64,000 bases of DNA from Lumnitzera littorea (taxonomy: Eukaryota; Streptophyta; Magnoliopsida; Myrtales; Combretaceae), in NCBI GenBank assembly GCA_024138015.1, contig JAMXBB010000011.1:32256047-32320046 (forward strand), written 5' to 3'. Positions 11,831 through 25,507 of this stretch are shown in pieces; the first letter of the stretch is position 1, and each line of letters begins with the position of its first letter. Under the pieces are notes generated by a model. The model saw only the letters and a list, made by a program, of their open reading frames with translations. It had not been told where the DNA came from and searched no databases. The position numbers and the translations under genes are program-made.

Positions 11831-13846
11831 CTCGTCACGAAAAAGTACGTGTGAGTTATGACATCGCTCCTCCTTGGAGTGAGTCTACTACAATGAAAAA
11901 ATTGTACAACACACATCTAGTTGAAATAAAAATAAAACGGTTTAATTATTTCAAATAAATTAATGTTACGTAAAGTTGTGCAAAAATAAAAGATAGCGTT
12001 ATATATGTTATCAATACCAAAGGGTTTTATTAACTACCAATAACTATCAAAATTTAATGTTTCTTTTGTTTTATGTTTTAATTTTAACTATTATTATTTA
12101 ACATTTCATATTTCCATAACATTCATTTCAATTACTCTATTCACCTATATTTTATCAGTTATTTTTTCAATCCATGAAACTCACCTTAAATTCATTTTTT
12201 AAAATTGTAACCGGTAATTAAAAAATGCTTCTCCCTCCTCTTCTTTTCTTTCTCCAAGAAGTTTGCATTAAAGTAAAAAGGAGAAAAAAAAAAAAAGAAA
12301 TCAAATGTTACCACTTATGATAATTTGATATGTCATAAATTATAAAATATAGTTTTATTTTATTTTTAGACACACAATGCATGTACACATTTACTAGTAT
12401 AAAGTAATGTAAATACAAGATGGTACTACATTTAAATAGATGATGAAAGTTATAATACCAAAGGATAAATATTTAAGTATTTAACATACCACAATTATCT
12501 ACGTGGATTCTCTCAATTTTTTTCAAGTTAATAATCAATAGCTAAGATCACTTAAATTTTTTAAATACATCATGATGACACCATGTGTTATCCTCTTCTT
12601 TATAATAACAGTTATTAATTATACCTAACAGTATTTTAAGGGAACAAATCAAGAAAAATTAAGAGGATTTAAATTAAGAAGATCCATTTCCATTAATTAT
12701 TAGTAGCATTATCTATGGACCACCTTACACAACATTTATCCTATATATAAACCATTAAAAAATTTCATCCCCTATTTAAATTATTAAAAGGCTATTTCTC
12801 TATTTATACTTACTCTCGAACCTTTTCTAATTTTTGATTTTTCTATTTTTTAAGTTGCTTTACAAATTGTTATAGCTTTTATTATATGTGTAAATATCAA
12901 GATCGAGAAAAGTTAAAAGGAAAAAAAAAATAGAAAAAGAAGATTGACAAAGAGGTTAATCAGGGAGTAGCTTTTTGAGAATAAAGACTGCTCTAAGGGA
13001 TAATTGCTCAAAATTTCCAAAACTTAATGATAGGATTATCAATTATAACTAATAAGACTTTAGAGCTTAGATAATCAAATAAGATTCCACACCATGATTA
13101 TCGCAAAATAAATTTTGATTCTAAGTTTTCAAAATTTATGCCTACATGGAAGGGTAAAGAGTATCCATTACCTACCTTAAGCCATCTAAACCACCTCCCC
13201 TCCCTTTCTCTTTCTCCTTTATCTCTCTCCCTCCTCTCCCATACTCTCAGGTTCCTACTTTGTTATAAGCTTAAGGCAGCAAATATCATATTTTAGTCTC
13301 CTACGCCTAAACAATGTTATTAAATTCAAGTTGACTTGTATGGTCAAATCTAATTCAATCTAACCTAACCACTAAAGTTAATTGAACCTAGTTCATCCTT
13401 TTTAACGCTCAACCCTTTTACATATTTGTATTAACTACCTAGAGTGGGTTTGACAACATTGCCCTTAAACCATTTGGCCTTTACTATTACTTTTGCTGCG
13501 CGATTATCACAATAAAAGGTTTTATTGGATTATGTCCACAGATCTAACATTGTCCTCTCATCAATAAATCGGAGTCACCTCAAAATCTTATTTTTAAATC
13601 CATGTTCTATTGATAGTGTTTTTCCTTTTTCTAGTTCCTATATAAAAGTGTTTTTAAATAGCATTCCAGGTTTTATACTACAATTATGTAGGAATTTTTC
13701 CTAGAGTTTATATTACCTCTATTTTGTAAGATATATCCTTTCTAGAGTGAATTGTTGTATCCTCATTTCTTTGGGTTTATTTTATCATTTTCAATAGTTA
13801 TGTTTTAATGTGATTCATTGAATCAAGTCTATATTCACTAGCAAAT
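11831..13846. other. AT-rich intergenic DNA
   Basis: No coding region, RNA gene or clear repeat is recognised. The stretch at 13,190-13,250 is CT-rich. Confidence 0.5.
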
Positions 13847-16103
13847 TGTAGACATCCTATTTTTACCTTGCCCTTATCCCCTTTTTTAAGGGTTCTATTT
13901 TAGACAAAAGTACAAAAAAAAAAAAATTTAAGCACAAAAAAATTTAGAAAAAGTAGAAAATTAAAAAATATTCAAAAAAATTAAATATAAAAAAAAAACA
14001 AAATAAAGGAATTTAGAGAAATAAGGATTCGTGCTTTAGTATTTTTCATCTTTGTTTATTATTATTTTTTTATATATATCATTTTTTATTTTTAATTAAA
14101 AAAAAAAAGATTAGAGAGGATAAGACCAGGTTTTAAAACCTAGTCCATTATATTTGTCGAATGAGGCCTAAGGCCCTATATAAGCTTGCTATGATAGCTA
14201 GTGTGCCCCATTTTTTTTTATTTGTACGTGTGGGGGTACATAGCATGTTACCTACACGTGACCCCACTTTAGGTCATTTTATGACTATTTTTATTATACG
14301 ATTTCACCAAATTAATAATAAAATCGTATAGCACACATAGCCTATTTTTGAATTTACCCCAAAACCCATCCAAATTCAGTTCTTTACGTAGTTAAAATTG
14401 ATCATGAAAATTGGAAAAAATTTATTTTTCAAGTCAAAACACATTAATGAAAATCACCATTTTAAATCAATTTCCCCAACCTTTCAAGACACAATCACAA
14501 GAATCCATTCAAAGGGCACACATACTATACTTTCTTTCCCTAATACAAATTTTCTCTTTCTCTTTCTCTCTCTAGAAACATCATCTTCTACAACGGTTTT
14601 AAACAAAAGCCACTACTGCCATTAAATTCTTCGCATCCAGAAACCCTTAATTCAACATTCCACTTGTACTCAGCTATCCATCTCGCTACCTTACTAACCT
14701 AAATTAGTCCGACCTGACTCGTCTAAGCTAATCTAACCTGACATGTCCAAGGTTGATCCAACCTGCATGCCGACCCGGTCTACTCTAAGGCTTGCATTTT
14801 TTATTTATTTAATTTATGTAATATGTAAATGTAATTGTATAAGAAAAAAAAAGAAAAGGAAGAAAAACGAAAAAGAAAGGAAAAAAAAGAAGAGAAAAGC
14901 CAAAAAAAAAAAGAGCCTTAGTCTAGTTTTATTTTTATTTTTATTTTTATTTTTATTTTACTAATGCATAAATAAAAAATAGATAAAAAATAAAATAAAA
15001 TAAGGCAAATAATAATAGCAAAAAATGAAAGTGTTTTATAACTTAAAAAACCTACTCTTCAAATAAAAAAAAAATATACCATTTTAAAAAATAAAACTCC
15101 AATTAGGACTCTTTAGAAAAAAAATTTCCTTAATTAAATTGAAACAAGTCAAAACGTAAATCCAATCATTTTCAAAAATTAAAGGGAAAATTACAAAAAA
15201 GTCCTTAATGTTTTATGTTCTTACAAATCAGTCTTTAACCTTTCATTTAATCCATTTTAATCTTTAACCTTTTTAAGTCATATCAAATAAGTCTTTATGT
15301 TATTATATAATTGATCCACGTAAATACGAAAAAGTTTTTAACGTTTATCTATATATATGAATAAATCCTTAACGTTTAGCTGTATGTACAAATAAGTCCT
15401 TAACAAACATAATGGAAGAACTAATGGAAGGACTAATGGAAGGACTTTTTTGTAAATTTATTAAAATGTTAAGAATTAAAATAGACTAAATGAAAAGTTA
15501 AGGATCGATTCTTTTATATAGGTAAACATTAAAGTTTTTTTTTCTACTTATCTCAAAATCAAAATCAAAATCAACCAACACATTTAAATTTTCGAAAAGA
15601 ACCATATACATCTAATCTTGAATAGCGGGTATGTAAACACCTCTAAGGTGATATAAAAAACGAAAAAACTTATTTTTTCCATTTTTGTTTAAATTATGCA
15701 ATTTAAATTAATGATCGATTAAATTTCATTTTATAGGATAATTTTGAAATTTGATTTTAAGAAATTAAATCTAATTTGGAAAGTAGATGATACTCGTGAG
15801 GGTTTTAAAAAATCTAACCTCCAAACTCGGTTCTCTGGTTTTTCAAAAACCTTTTCTTTAAAATTGGTTTTTTCCACATGAACCAGTATTTAGAACAAAA
15901 CCAAACCTACACGTTTGGTTTTAATCTAAACTATTTCCCGATCTCAATTGCATGGCAACTCCAAAATATTTTTAAAGGTAAAAGGAACTAGTTTTTTTTT
16001 AAATCTTAATCGATAGTCAATATTAAACGAGTAGGATATAATATTGATCGATTTAAATAAAAAAAACTAATTTATAAAACTGGGAGAAAAATTAGGCTAG
16101 ACA
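13847..16103 (+). mobile_element. Solo Tat/Ogre-family LTR (LTR A)
   Basis: Starts TGTAGACATCC and ends GGCTAGACA. The 5-base flanks are CAAAT (13,842-13,846) and CAAAC (16,104-16,108), a target-site duplication with one change. It matches the 5' LTR at 23,455-25,490 along much of its length: a U3 inverted repeat (14,295-14,330), a CT-rich tract (about 14,550-14,575), a conserved block near 15,620-15,650 and a gene-free AT-rich tail. No element body is attached. Confidence 0.75.
14295..14330. repeat. LTR A U3 hairpin
   Basis: TATACGATTT (14,295-14,304) pairs perfectly with AAATCGTATA (14,321-14,330) around a 16-base loop. Equivalent inverted repeats with different arm sequences occur at the matching place in LTRs B, C and D. 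Confidence 0.75.
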
Positions 16104-17195
16104 CAAACAAAAGAAAAAAAGGAATCCAAAACCTACGTATTTATGCACCATATTTGTACTTCATTTTTTTGTCATTTTTCTATTGATCGTTCACCAATTT
16201 TTACTACTTCTCTATTTGAATTCATCATGCTCTAATATTTTTACATGAGTCCTCCATTGTCCTAAAATGACTTTAAAAGTCCCTTTATCGTGTTTGATCA
16301 CATAATCTATTAAAATTTTACGGTACGATCTTGTTTATAATAACAAGTGACAATTGCAGTATTGTAATGGTACATGTTATATTTGTGATAAAAATATTAC
16401 CAACCACTACTAGTAACTATCAGAATTACATAACCTTAATGATTGGATATGACATTGGCACGTCCATAAAACTAATAAAAAATAAAAGGAAAAGGAAAAA
16501 TTAAAAAAAAAAAAAAAAAAAAAAACAATGAAGCGAAAAAGAAAATGGAAGAAATTTGGTCTTCCGCTATCATTCGTTGATCTCCGATTGGTCAAGCCAA
16601 TGTCCTTCCTACGTCCACTACATTCCCTTCTAATCTAACTAACTGTAAGACACTATGCATGTGCTTTTTTTTTTTTTAATAGAAACATGCATTACTAAGA
16701 AAATATATATAACAACTAGCACCTCCTAGCCGCAAAAGTTGGAGCTTGAAGCCCCTTGAGTCTCACCCACATCAGGCGTCCAACAATTAGTTTTAAAAAT
16801 ATCAACAGGAGTTTTTTTTTTTTTTTTTTCTCTTTATACAAACTAAGAAAAATGTTATCTCTTTTCAAAAGGGATAACCAAAAGTAGAGAGAGAATAAAA
16901 GAAACATCATCTAGTTCTACATCTTGAGCCCAACTAGCTAATTGCATCAGCAATTGAGTTAAGTTATTTGGTAGTGGCTTTAATCTTCCACTGCCGGAGG
17001 TGGCAGAGCTTTTCTCTACATGCATTAATGACATTATGATAAAACAAACATAATTAGTATGATCCTTTGTTAGACTAGCTACTATAGATGAATTGGGCTA
17101 AATTTTAGCATTGATCAAGTTTAATTCAATATAAAAGTAAAGTCTCTAGTATAAAGCCCAAAACTCTATTGAAAGAATATCATTAGAACCCACTC
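16104..17195. other. AT-rich intergenic DNA
   Basis: Several A or T runs (16,502-16,525, 16,666-16,677, 16,812-16,830). No gene seen. Confidence 0.5.
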
Positions 17196-17575
17196 TTTTT
17201 TTTTTTTTTTTTTTTGCAAAGCCATGTATCCATTTACCATTGGAGTCTCTTAAAATTCCCCAACTATTGCTTGATTTTTTATGCCAAGAATGATCCATCT
17301 ATGTTCAATATGATCCACCCCTTATTGGAGGGCTTCTAAGTGAGATTACGATTTTGTATGTGGTATGATCTCCTTGAGGCTTTTAATTGTGCCCAATATT
17401 CATGGACAATTGCTCGAATGGCTTGATTGATGTTTTGTTGACCTTCACTTTGAGTGAATAGAATTTGGGTCCTTTGATACCAAATATTCCATAAAATAAT
17501 AGCAAAAACAAAGGTGTTTAGAGGATTTTGATTAGCTAAATCTCTTTTCCTCAAGTATGTGTTTGATTTTTCCAA
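17196..17575 (-). pseudogene. Retroelement RNase H-like fragment ending in poly(A)
   Basis: The minus strand encodes a stretch typical of the connector and RNase H (RVT_3) region seen at the end of plant LINE ORF2 and in related host paralogues: FAIILWNIWYQR, then after one stop PSNKGWIILNIDGSF, then a diverged copy of the D.NG.WI.GF segment. It stops abruptly at a run of 20 A on the minus strand (T at 17,196-17,215). The open part runs 17,575-17,336; downstream there are stops at expected Trp or other residues. It is truncated at both ends and non-functional. The poly(A) end suggests LINE-style or processed insertion. Confidence 0.5.
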
Positions 17576-20500
17576 CTTAAAAAAGAGTCTTTAGTGATAC
17601 AATATTGGCAAGGAAATGATTGCTATGATGTACATGTGTTAGTTACTGACCTAACCTAGACTCCAACGCCTAACTAGTAACCTACCTATGTAAACTTCTG
17701 GCGGTAGCAGCAACCAACTTCTACTTCTCTATTATTTGGTCTTATCATTCTATCTCCATCTAGTGTTGATTCACACTAATTCATTCTCTTTCTTCTAAGC
17801 TCAGCTTCAACTTTGCCAAAAATGTATATTTTACTTTTTCTTCTCCATATAAACATTCAACCTTAGTTTTGTATTTTCATTGATATTATATTACTTTCTG
17901 ATGTTTTCTTCTCCTATTATAATGGAGTTTCATGCTTTTAAGAGTTATGTGAATACTAATCATACATTTTCAAGGACACTTCTTTGTCCCCATTTATAGG
18001 GATAAATTGATTTGTGTGCCTTCTTCTCATTTTCATAAATGTAATTACTTCATTGGTTAGAAATCATTTGATGGCACCAAAGAGGATGGGTTATTTTCAA
18101 CTTTTACTTTATTGTTCTTTTGATTTTTTAATTTTTTTCTAATTTTTATTTTATTTTTTATTGTCTTTGGCATTATAGTAATGTAAAAATATTTAAAGAA
18201 AGTTTCACAATCGGATGAACTATGAAGCTTAGTAAGTAAAAGCTCTATCTACATGCAAATATTTTGCTAAAACATAGCTTATCATAGTAATATCTAAATG
18301 CAACATTATAAGCACCCTTCATAAACATTCCAGGCTGCATGTTATTTAAGATATGGGGCATAGGCAAATGATCCTAGCTTTAGAGACCAACAAAGGAATT
18401 TGATCTAAACTCTTCCTTATTATGGAATAGTTACTACGACATTCACTATCATTTTGGAAGCATAAAAACTATTCTATGAAGAATCTTTACTACACAAAAT
18501 AATGAACAATAATTTAGTACCATACCTATGAATAGGTTTTGCTTGCTATTTGTAGCCACTTTGCCATACCTATCCTTCTTTATAATAGCTACAACCCATT
18601 AGCTCCCTATCTAACATAACTACTCCAATGGACACAAACTAACTCACCACTATATCCCATAGCTTAAGTTAATTGGATCCACTATATCTCACAACCCCTC
18701 TCCCTTTCCCTCACTCCCTCCCTCCCTCCCTCCTTCCCCAATCAATGATCAAATGTGGACATATGACCTAAGCCCAAAAGCTAAACTTAACACTTGGAAC
18801 CCAAGCAAACAACCCACACAACCTAACTTGATAGGAATCAAATCCAAAGACCCATTACTCATGCTTAAGCTATAAGATTTATGAACATGGCACATTGAAT
18901 AATCACCTTTCCACCTACCTCGAGTAGTAATCCTTAATGCAAGGATCATAACTACTCAATTTCCTAAGCTCCGGCGAGTCTTTCACTTTACTATGGATTG
19001 AGACCAAGGACCTTCCCAGAGAGCAACTCACGAGTTTGCCTATCATTGACTACCATTTACTTTAGAGTCATAGCTTAGTTTCAACCCACCCTAATGTCTT
19101 TTTGATATTTTTGCTTGTATGGTTCTCCATGTTGTGACGTATCATAACCTCAAATGGATGAGCACCGAAAACTACATCATGAACATGAATTGCCATGGAA
19201 CATACGAGCTTTATGAATCAATGGCCTTAATTATGCCTAATTTATGTATATTAAGTGTAGACGTAGTTCAATTTGGTTTTATTTTCTTCCAAACTAAACT
19301 AAACAATAAAACATAATTTGGTTCTTTATCAACTTAAACTAAATATACAGCTCGATTGAGAAATATTTTTGAATAAAAATATTCCATTTAGTTCAATTCG
19401 GCTTATAACTTGAAATATAATTTATTCTTTAAGAAAGTGTATATGCAAAGCGTGTAATTTCAAATGATAATTACTATATTTGCTAGTAATGACATGCGAT
19501 GAATACAAAAGAAGATGTTGATGAAGTTAATATTTTATGTGATTAAGGAACTTAAAATTTCTCTTAATTGCTGATCTTATTCATAAAGCTAACATAAAAT
19601 ACAAATTTTTAGTCGGTATATATGCGCAATCTAATATCTATAGTTATAGAAGTTAAATATATTTATATTTCAATAAGTATAAACTAAAATTCAAGTATTA
19701 TGTTTATAATAAAGGAATTTTTTTATCACAAACAAAATCTTGTTATGTTTTTCTTTTAAATGATTTAGTTTTGTCTACCCTTATAAACCAACCATGAATT
19801 TCTAGTTTTGGATCGATTCAAAGACACTTCCTAAGGCCTCTACCCCCTACCCCCCTCTTTTTTTTTTTTGCTTCAATTTGATGGGGATCATTTTTCCTCC
19901 CTAAACTTCAATTGTGTTTAGTCAAATTAACCCAATTGAGTCATGCTTGGATATCAAGCATATAAGTTGTTACTGCTTAGGTAAGAATATAATTGAGTGG
20001 ATCATTAAAGGTACTGACCTACTCAACCTATAAAAACTTTATTTACTTTAGAGGGTTTTTATAGTGTTTTAGGACATGATTTAAAAACCCTATAGAATTT
20101 AGGGAAAGGTTCCAAGACTACAAAAAGACCAATGGAAAGCTTGATGCAATAAAAATAATATATTAATGGAAATAGTTCCTCTTAACCTATGTATTATACA
20201 TGTCTTACATTGATCCTACATTGTATAACACATTTACTTCTCAATTTTATTTATATGTAAGTCAATAAGTGTAAACATTACCTCACTTAGCTGCTTTCTA
20301 CTATACTCTTTCATCTTATCTAAAGTCTAAACCTTATGAATGTCAGCCACTATAAGGTCATCTAAATTTTATAAAAATCTACCCCTATAAGAGTTACCTC
20401 ATAAGGGTTGCCTTATAAGAGTAGGTTTTGGTAATAGGATGTAAAACTCTATAGGGTTTTTATGTGGTTTAGGCAAACATCAAACTCTATAGGGACGGGT

Positions 20501-21900
20501 TAGGTTTTATAAGACCATCTTGAACCAGCTTTGGTTACATCCTTATGCTAAGGTCATGGGTAGTTAGCATTAAAAGGTGGTTGGGGAGCAAGAAATGGGT
20601 GGTTATGTGATGGTTAAGACTTGGTTCTAGTCACGATATTTGCATTACAGGTGGCAATATGACAGTAGCATTCTCTTCTATAGAAAGGTGAATAATAGTA
20701 ATTAGCATTTTATTTTGTTCTATTGAATAACCATGTAGTTCTCCTTACTACATTCAGTAAGGACTTATTTGGTGCAAAAATATAGACATAATTTTCTCTT
20801 TTTTATCACTTAGGAGCCATGTAAGATGAAAGTCTCATACATAGCTTTGAATGAGGGAGAGAAGTGAAGAATCCTTTTTTAATTTGAATGGATCAGTTAA
20901 AGCACATAGGGCTAACTGAATTTTGAATTAATCATGGATGATATAAATGATTCACATAAAACATTGATAATGTAATTGAATTTATGTACAAGTATAGAAG
21001 ATTTTATATATATTTATCTTTAACAAATGCAATGGATTGTTATACCCCAAATGTCAATTAACCTTATAAAGAAGGAAATGGATCAGCTGTAATCTATAGT
21101 TAAATATAAACGATGCATGGTGTGGAGCATATTAATGAATCACCTAAGAGCTATAATGTTGTATGCATAGGAAGATGCAGAAGTATCTAGCCTCGGTGAC
21201 TTTATATACAAGACATTAAACATAATAGGTCCCATTTTTTGCCTTAATCTTATGGAACTTGATGAATTAATGAAGCTGCAAGTACCTTATGAAAAAAGAT
21301 ATAAAATCATTCTTTATCAGCGCTATTGCAACAAAACCCATCATATGTCTTTCCTTGGACAATTCCTATCCATATGTTGTTTCCCATAGAGGATGTGGAT
21401 CTAATTAATAATATAACAGAACTTTTTCTCTTATTGATGAGCCAAGGGGTCTTAGGAGTTTCTGTTTTATATGGAGATCTCATATGAATGATGAAGTCGT
21501 GGCAATTGACATCAAATTGACCATGACAATCGAATTAATTTTTTGAGTTGTTGCAATAATGCATGTGCATACCAATTAGGCATTTTCTTTTTTCCTTTTC
21601 TAAATGTCAATAGTAAAGTACATCATCTTAGTTTAATTCTTAGTGTCACTCTTAATCTTCAACTCAAACCATCCTATTAATTTTTAGTTAGTTAAACAAT
21701 TATTGCAGGTGCTATCTCTTTTTCTCCTAATAGACTATATATTTATATCCATGATAATGTGCTTGAAAAATAAGTATTCTAAAATAAAATTACTTGAAAA
21801 AAAAAATAAAAAGACTCAAAATACGATGGTTATTTATGAAGTGTACTTAGTAGGTAATGGAAAATCCTAATATACTAAGCATCTACTCACTAAGTTATCA
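17576..21900. other. Intergenic DNA without recognised genes
   Basis: No exon-intron structure or domain recognised on either strand. Low-complexity CCCT units lie at about 18,711-18,736. The phrase AAACTCTATAGGG occurs twice (about 20,443 and 20,481), with a similar CCCTATAG phrase near 20,087. Confidence 0.45.
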
Positions 21901-21946
21901 ATAATTTATGAGACCTTAGTCAAATAATTTATGAGACCTTAGTCAA
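21901..21946. repeat. 23-bp tandem duplication
   Basis: ATAATTTATGAGACCTTAGT plus CAA occurs twice in tandem (21,901 and 21,924) without mismatch. It looks like a recent slippage or duplication event. Confidence 0.8.
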
Positions 21947-22104
21947 TTAAGTACTTTAGTCACCAAACTAACTAATCCGAGTTCGAATGTTTAGGGCATT
22001 TGAAAAGATTTAGGGTATTTAAATAATTTTATTCAAATTGAGCCAAATTGTAATATAAAGTTGTAAAAATTAGATGAAGGGTGCTAATAGGATCAATTCT
22101 TCAA

Positions 22105-22106
<2 letters not shown>

Positions 22107-22139
<33 letters not shown>
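22107..22139. repeat. (AT)n microsatellite
   Basis: About 15 uninterrupted AT units in AT-rich intergenic DNA. Confidence 0.9.
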
Positions 22140-22144
<5 letters not shown>

Positions 22145-23454
22145 GAATTTCAATAAGGTGTATTTTTATCGGATACGTTTATTAATTATCGAAACCTCGA
22201 CATTTGAGTCTCAAAACATAACGAACCATTAGAGATAAATTAGTTAAGTTATAAAAACAATACATAGGGGTCAAATGACATATGGTGTGATTATATAGTT
22301 ATGCAGCATATACATTATACACCTGATATGTAAATATATTATTAAATATACTAAATAATTACTAAAAATCGTAATTAATTAAGAAAAAATTACAAAAAAT
22401 GATAATTACACCTAGAATTCATAGGAAAGGGCGTGACACCTCTCAAATAAAGTTAAGACATCCACTAATGTGATGGCAAGAGCAAACAAAGGAAAATTGC
22501 AAATGAAACGTTAAAATAATTAACTAAGTGACACTTAGAGAGAAAGAGGATTCGTTTAGCAACATTTTAGTAGAATCAACATAGAAAATACTCTATATAA
22601 AATTACTACATAAATTTAGAAAAAATTTGGAAAATTCGAAATAAAAACAAGGGATTAAGGGTGCATATAACTACACTTAACCTAACAACATGGGCTTTTG
22701 GACTTAAACAAGCGATGGCAAGAGGAGTTGGGCCGACACACTTAGGTAGCTGGAAGGTGGTCGAACAATCGTGCGATGGTAAGGCTAAATTTTGCATATG
22801 GTTTTGATTTATTTTCTAAAAATATCAAATTACCTTGAAAAATTATGAAATTTGATTTCCTTAGGTTATTTTACATTTACTTTCATTTTGTAATTTTATT
22901 TTTTGTAAATATATCGATTTAGGGTACTTCCTTAAGAACGTGTCCTGTTATTACAAATTTTGATTATTTTTTATAAAATATTAAATGATGTTATTTCGAG
23001 TTGAAATTTTTTATGTAACACTCTTATAATATATGCTAAATTTTCATATAAAATTTTTTTGAAAAATATTATATCTATTAATTATGGTAATTTATTTTGG
23101 TACTTATTATCAATTTTGTTGATTATAGGAAATAAGGGGATTTTGATGTATTTTGTATGTAAAATTAATTTAATCCAACTTCTAGTGGTTAAAATTATTA
23201 AGATATGTGCAATATTCTAAATTAAAAGTTAAGTATGATTATTTCCATATTTTTAGTCATTTATTAAAAAAATAGAGCTTAAATACGTATTATAGAGTAT
23301 ATAATATAATATGTGACTTTAGTATTTTTCCAAGATAGAAATATGATCACTATAATTTTTTGAACATAATGCGTATTTTATGGATTTCATGAAGTATTAA
23401 TACTAAGTCATATATATATTTTTCGATTATTTATACGTATTTTGGTCTATATGT
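22140..23454. other. Non-coding, possibly LTR-derived
   Basis: AT-rich with no gene. GGGCGTGACA at 22,427-22,436 resembles the 3' terminus of chromovirus LTRs, but no matching start or duplication was found. The true 5' start of LTR B may lie in this stretch. Confidence 0.3.
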
Positions 23455-23601
23455 TGATTAAAGGTGAAATTGGTAAATTGGCGATGTGCCCTACACATAA
23501 CCCACCCTGTCTTCACCCCCTTCTCCTTCATGTCGCCCTCGATTCTAAGCCTCCTTTCCTTCTTCATGTGTATAGTTTCAGGTTATTTTTTACCTTTTTT
23601 A

Positions 23602-23639
23602 CTATACAATTTCACTAAATTAATGGTGAAATCATGTAG
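23602..23639. repeat. LTR B U3 hairpin
   Basis: A 14-position stem with 11 Watson-Crick pairs, one possible G-U pair and two mismatches. The inner arms ATTTCAC and GTGAAAT (23,609-23,615 / 23,626-23,632) are perfect, around a 10-base loop. Confidence 0.7.
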
Positions 23640-24332
23640 AATGCATGGCCTTCTTTTAAATTAAGCCCAAAACCAATCCAAATTCAGTTAATTACGCATT
23701 TAAAATTGATTGGAAAATTGAAAAAAAAATCGCAAGACAAAATTCATCAATGCAATTTAAATCGTTTTCCAAAAAAATTTTGAACTTAATCTATGTTGGA
23801 GCAATCTAAATAAAAGGTTAAGGAGGTGATCATAGGACAATCATAATAAATAAATAAATCACTCTAAGCTCACTTGCAAACTCTCTCTCTCTCTCTTTAA
23901 CCATCTTCGTGCCATAACTTAAACCACCACCGCCGCCTTTCCTAACACGAAACCAACACCATGGCCAACTTCTTTACCCCTCAAAACCTAAACCTACACC
24001 CCATTTGAACTCCCAACTACCACTACATAGCCAACCCAACACCATCGCCATTGCCCCAACGTTTAAAACTACTAAGCCAAGCTCCATTGGTTGAGGCATT
24101 TGACCTATCCCCCCATAGTCCAATTCAAAACTCATAAAAATCCTTCCCCCCACTCGATTTGGTGCTTAAATCGTCTCGAGTTATCCTTACACGTTGTTGC
24201 TATTGAAAAAGGTCCATGACCCAACTCATGACCCACTTAGAGCTTCCGACCTGATTCGAGATCCGCATCCAAGATCTACATGCAAGTCTTTTGGTTCGAC
24301 CCTTTTACTATTCGACATCCTTTTATTTTTTC

Positions 24333-24367
24333 CAATTATATATATATATACTATATATATATATATT
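24333..24367. repeat. (TA)n microsatellite
   Basis: Two adjacent TA runs split by CTATA, inside LTR B. Confidence 0.85.
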
Positions 24368-25490
24368 GTTATCAATCTAATTGTAATTGTAAAAAACGAA
24401 AAAAAAAATTATATAAGCATAAAAGCGCCTACACTATGAGCCTTCTTGCTTATGAAAGGTCTTTTGGTCCTATTAGTTTAGTTCATGGGCCAAGTTTATA
24501 CCCAGTCTAATCCCCTTCCTCTTAATCATTTTTTTTTAGAGATAAAGTAAAATAAATAACCACAAAAAATAAGAAAATACATAATCAAAAGAAGGATGTA
24601 AGGAGTTTAGTTTCCTTTTTAGTTTTTTATTTGTTTTATTTTATTTTCTTGATTGAGTAATATAAATAAATAAATAGTTAAATAAGAGAAGAAAAGTAAA
24701 CTAAAAATAGAAATAAATGAAAGAAAAAAGGAAAAAAATGAAAAAAGTGAAGTGAGTAAATAAGGAAATAGATTTTACCGCTTAAAAAAAATCAATTTTT
24801 TAAATAAACAAATATGAATAAACCCTTTTTTAAACTTAGGATATTTTAGAACTTTCGGAAAATAAAATCAAATTTAGGACCCTTCTACAAACTTTTCATA
24901 ATAAACTTGAACCCACTTAATATGTAAACTCAACTTTTTTTAATTAAAAGCAATCTTACAAATTAAAGTTTTTATAAAAAAAACTACGTACGTCTGATTC
25001 CAAATAGCAGGTCTGTAGGCATCTTTAGGATGACGTAAAAAAAATGAAAAAATTTAGTTTTTCCACTTTTAGCTAAAATTACTCCATTTAGAATAAATAA
25101 ATAAATAAATAATCTAATTTATTTAGTGTCATTTTTTTAAAAAAGGTTATTTCAAGAAATTAAATCTAAATTAAAAAAGTTTATGGTACCCGTAAAGATT
25201 TAAAGTACCTATCCCTTAGACTTATTTCTCTAGTTTTTCAAAACCATTTTTATGTAAAATCGATTTTCCCTACGCGAACCAGTGTCTAGATCAAACTAAA
25301 TCTATCCATTTAATTTTGACAAGCATTTTCTCACTTTGGTCGAGTGGTAACTCCAAAAATTTACAAAGTTCTTTTAAAAAGTTAATTTTCTTTAAACCTT
25401 AGTAGATGATCAATATTAAAAGAATAATGTTTAATATTAATCAGTTTAAGAAAAAATTATAAAAACCAAGAAAAATCAATTTCGATAGTT

Positions 25491-25507
25491 TAGCGACTCC
25501 ACTGGAG
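25491..25507 (+). other. Primer-binding site, tRNA-Arg type
   Basis: TAGCGACTCCACTGGAG matches 14 of 17 bases of TGGCGACTCCGCTGGGG, the complement of a plant tRNA-Arg 3' end (recalled, not looked up) and the primer type known for Ogre/Tat retrotransposons. All three differences are G-to-A. It fixes the end of LTR B. Confidence 0.7.

Larger units (their letters stand above)
23455..25490 (+). mobile_element. 5' LTR of the Tat/Ogre element (LTR B, left end uncertain)
   Basis: Placed as an LTR because it ends directly before a PBS and is similar by eye to LTR A. Landmarks: imperfect hairpin 23,602-23,639, a possible TATA-like AAATAAAAGG near 23,810, a (CT)n tract at 23,881-23,897, the conserved block near 25,000-25,040, and a GTAACTCCAAAAATT block near 25,350. 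The left end lacks the family's TGTA.ACA start, so it is truncated or diverged there. Two open frames at 24,194-24,510 are products of low-complexity sequence. Confidence 0.65.

Noticed and set aside
14743..14964. 73-codon plus-strand frame
   Set aside because: Made of lysine-rich and Leu/Phe-rich low-complexity sequence inside LTR A; not protein-like.
24194..24510. Two overlapping frames of about 80 codons
   Set aside because: They translate a (TA)n microsatellite within LTR B.
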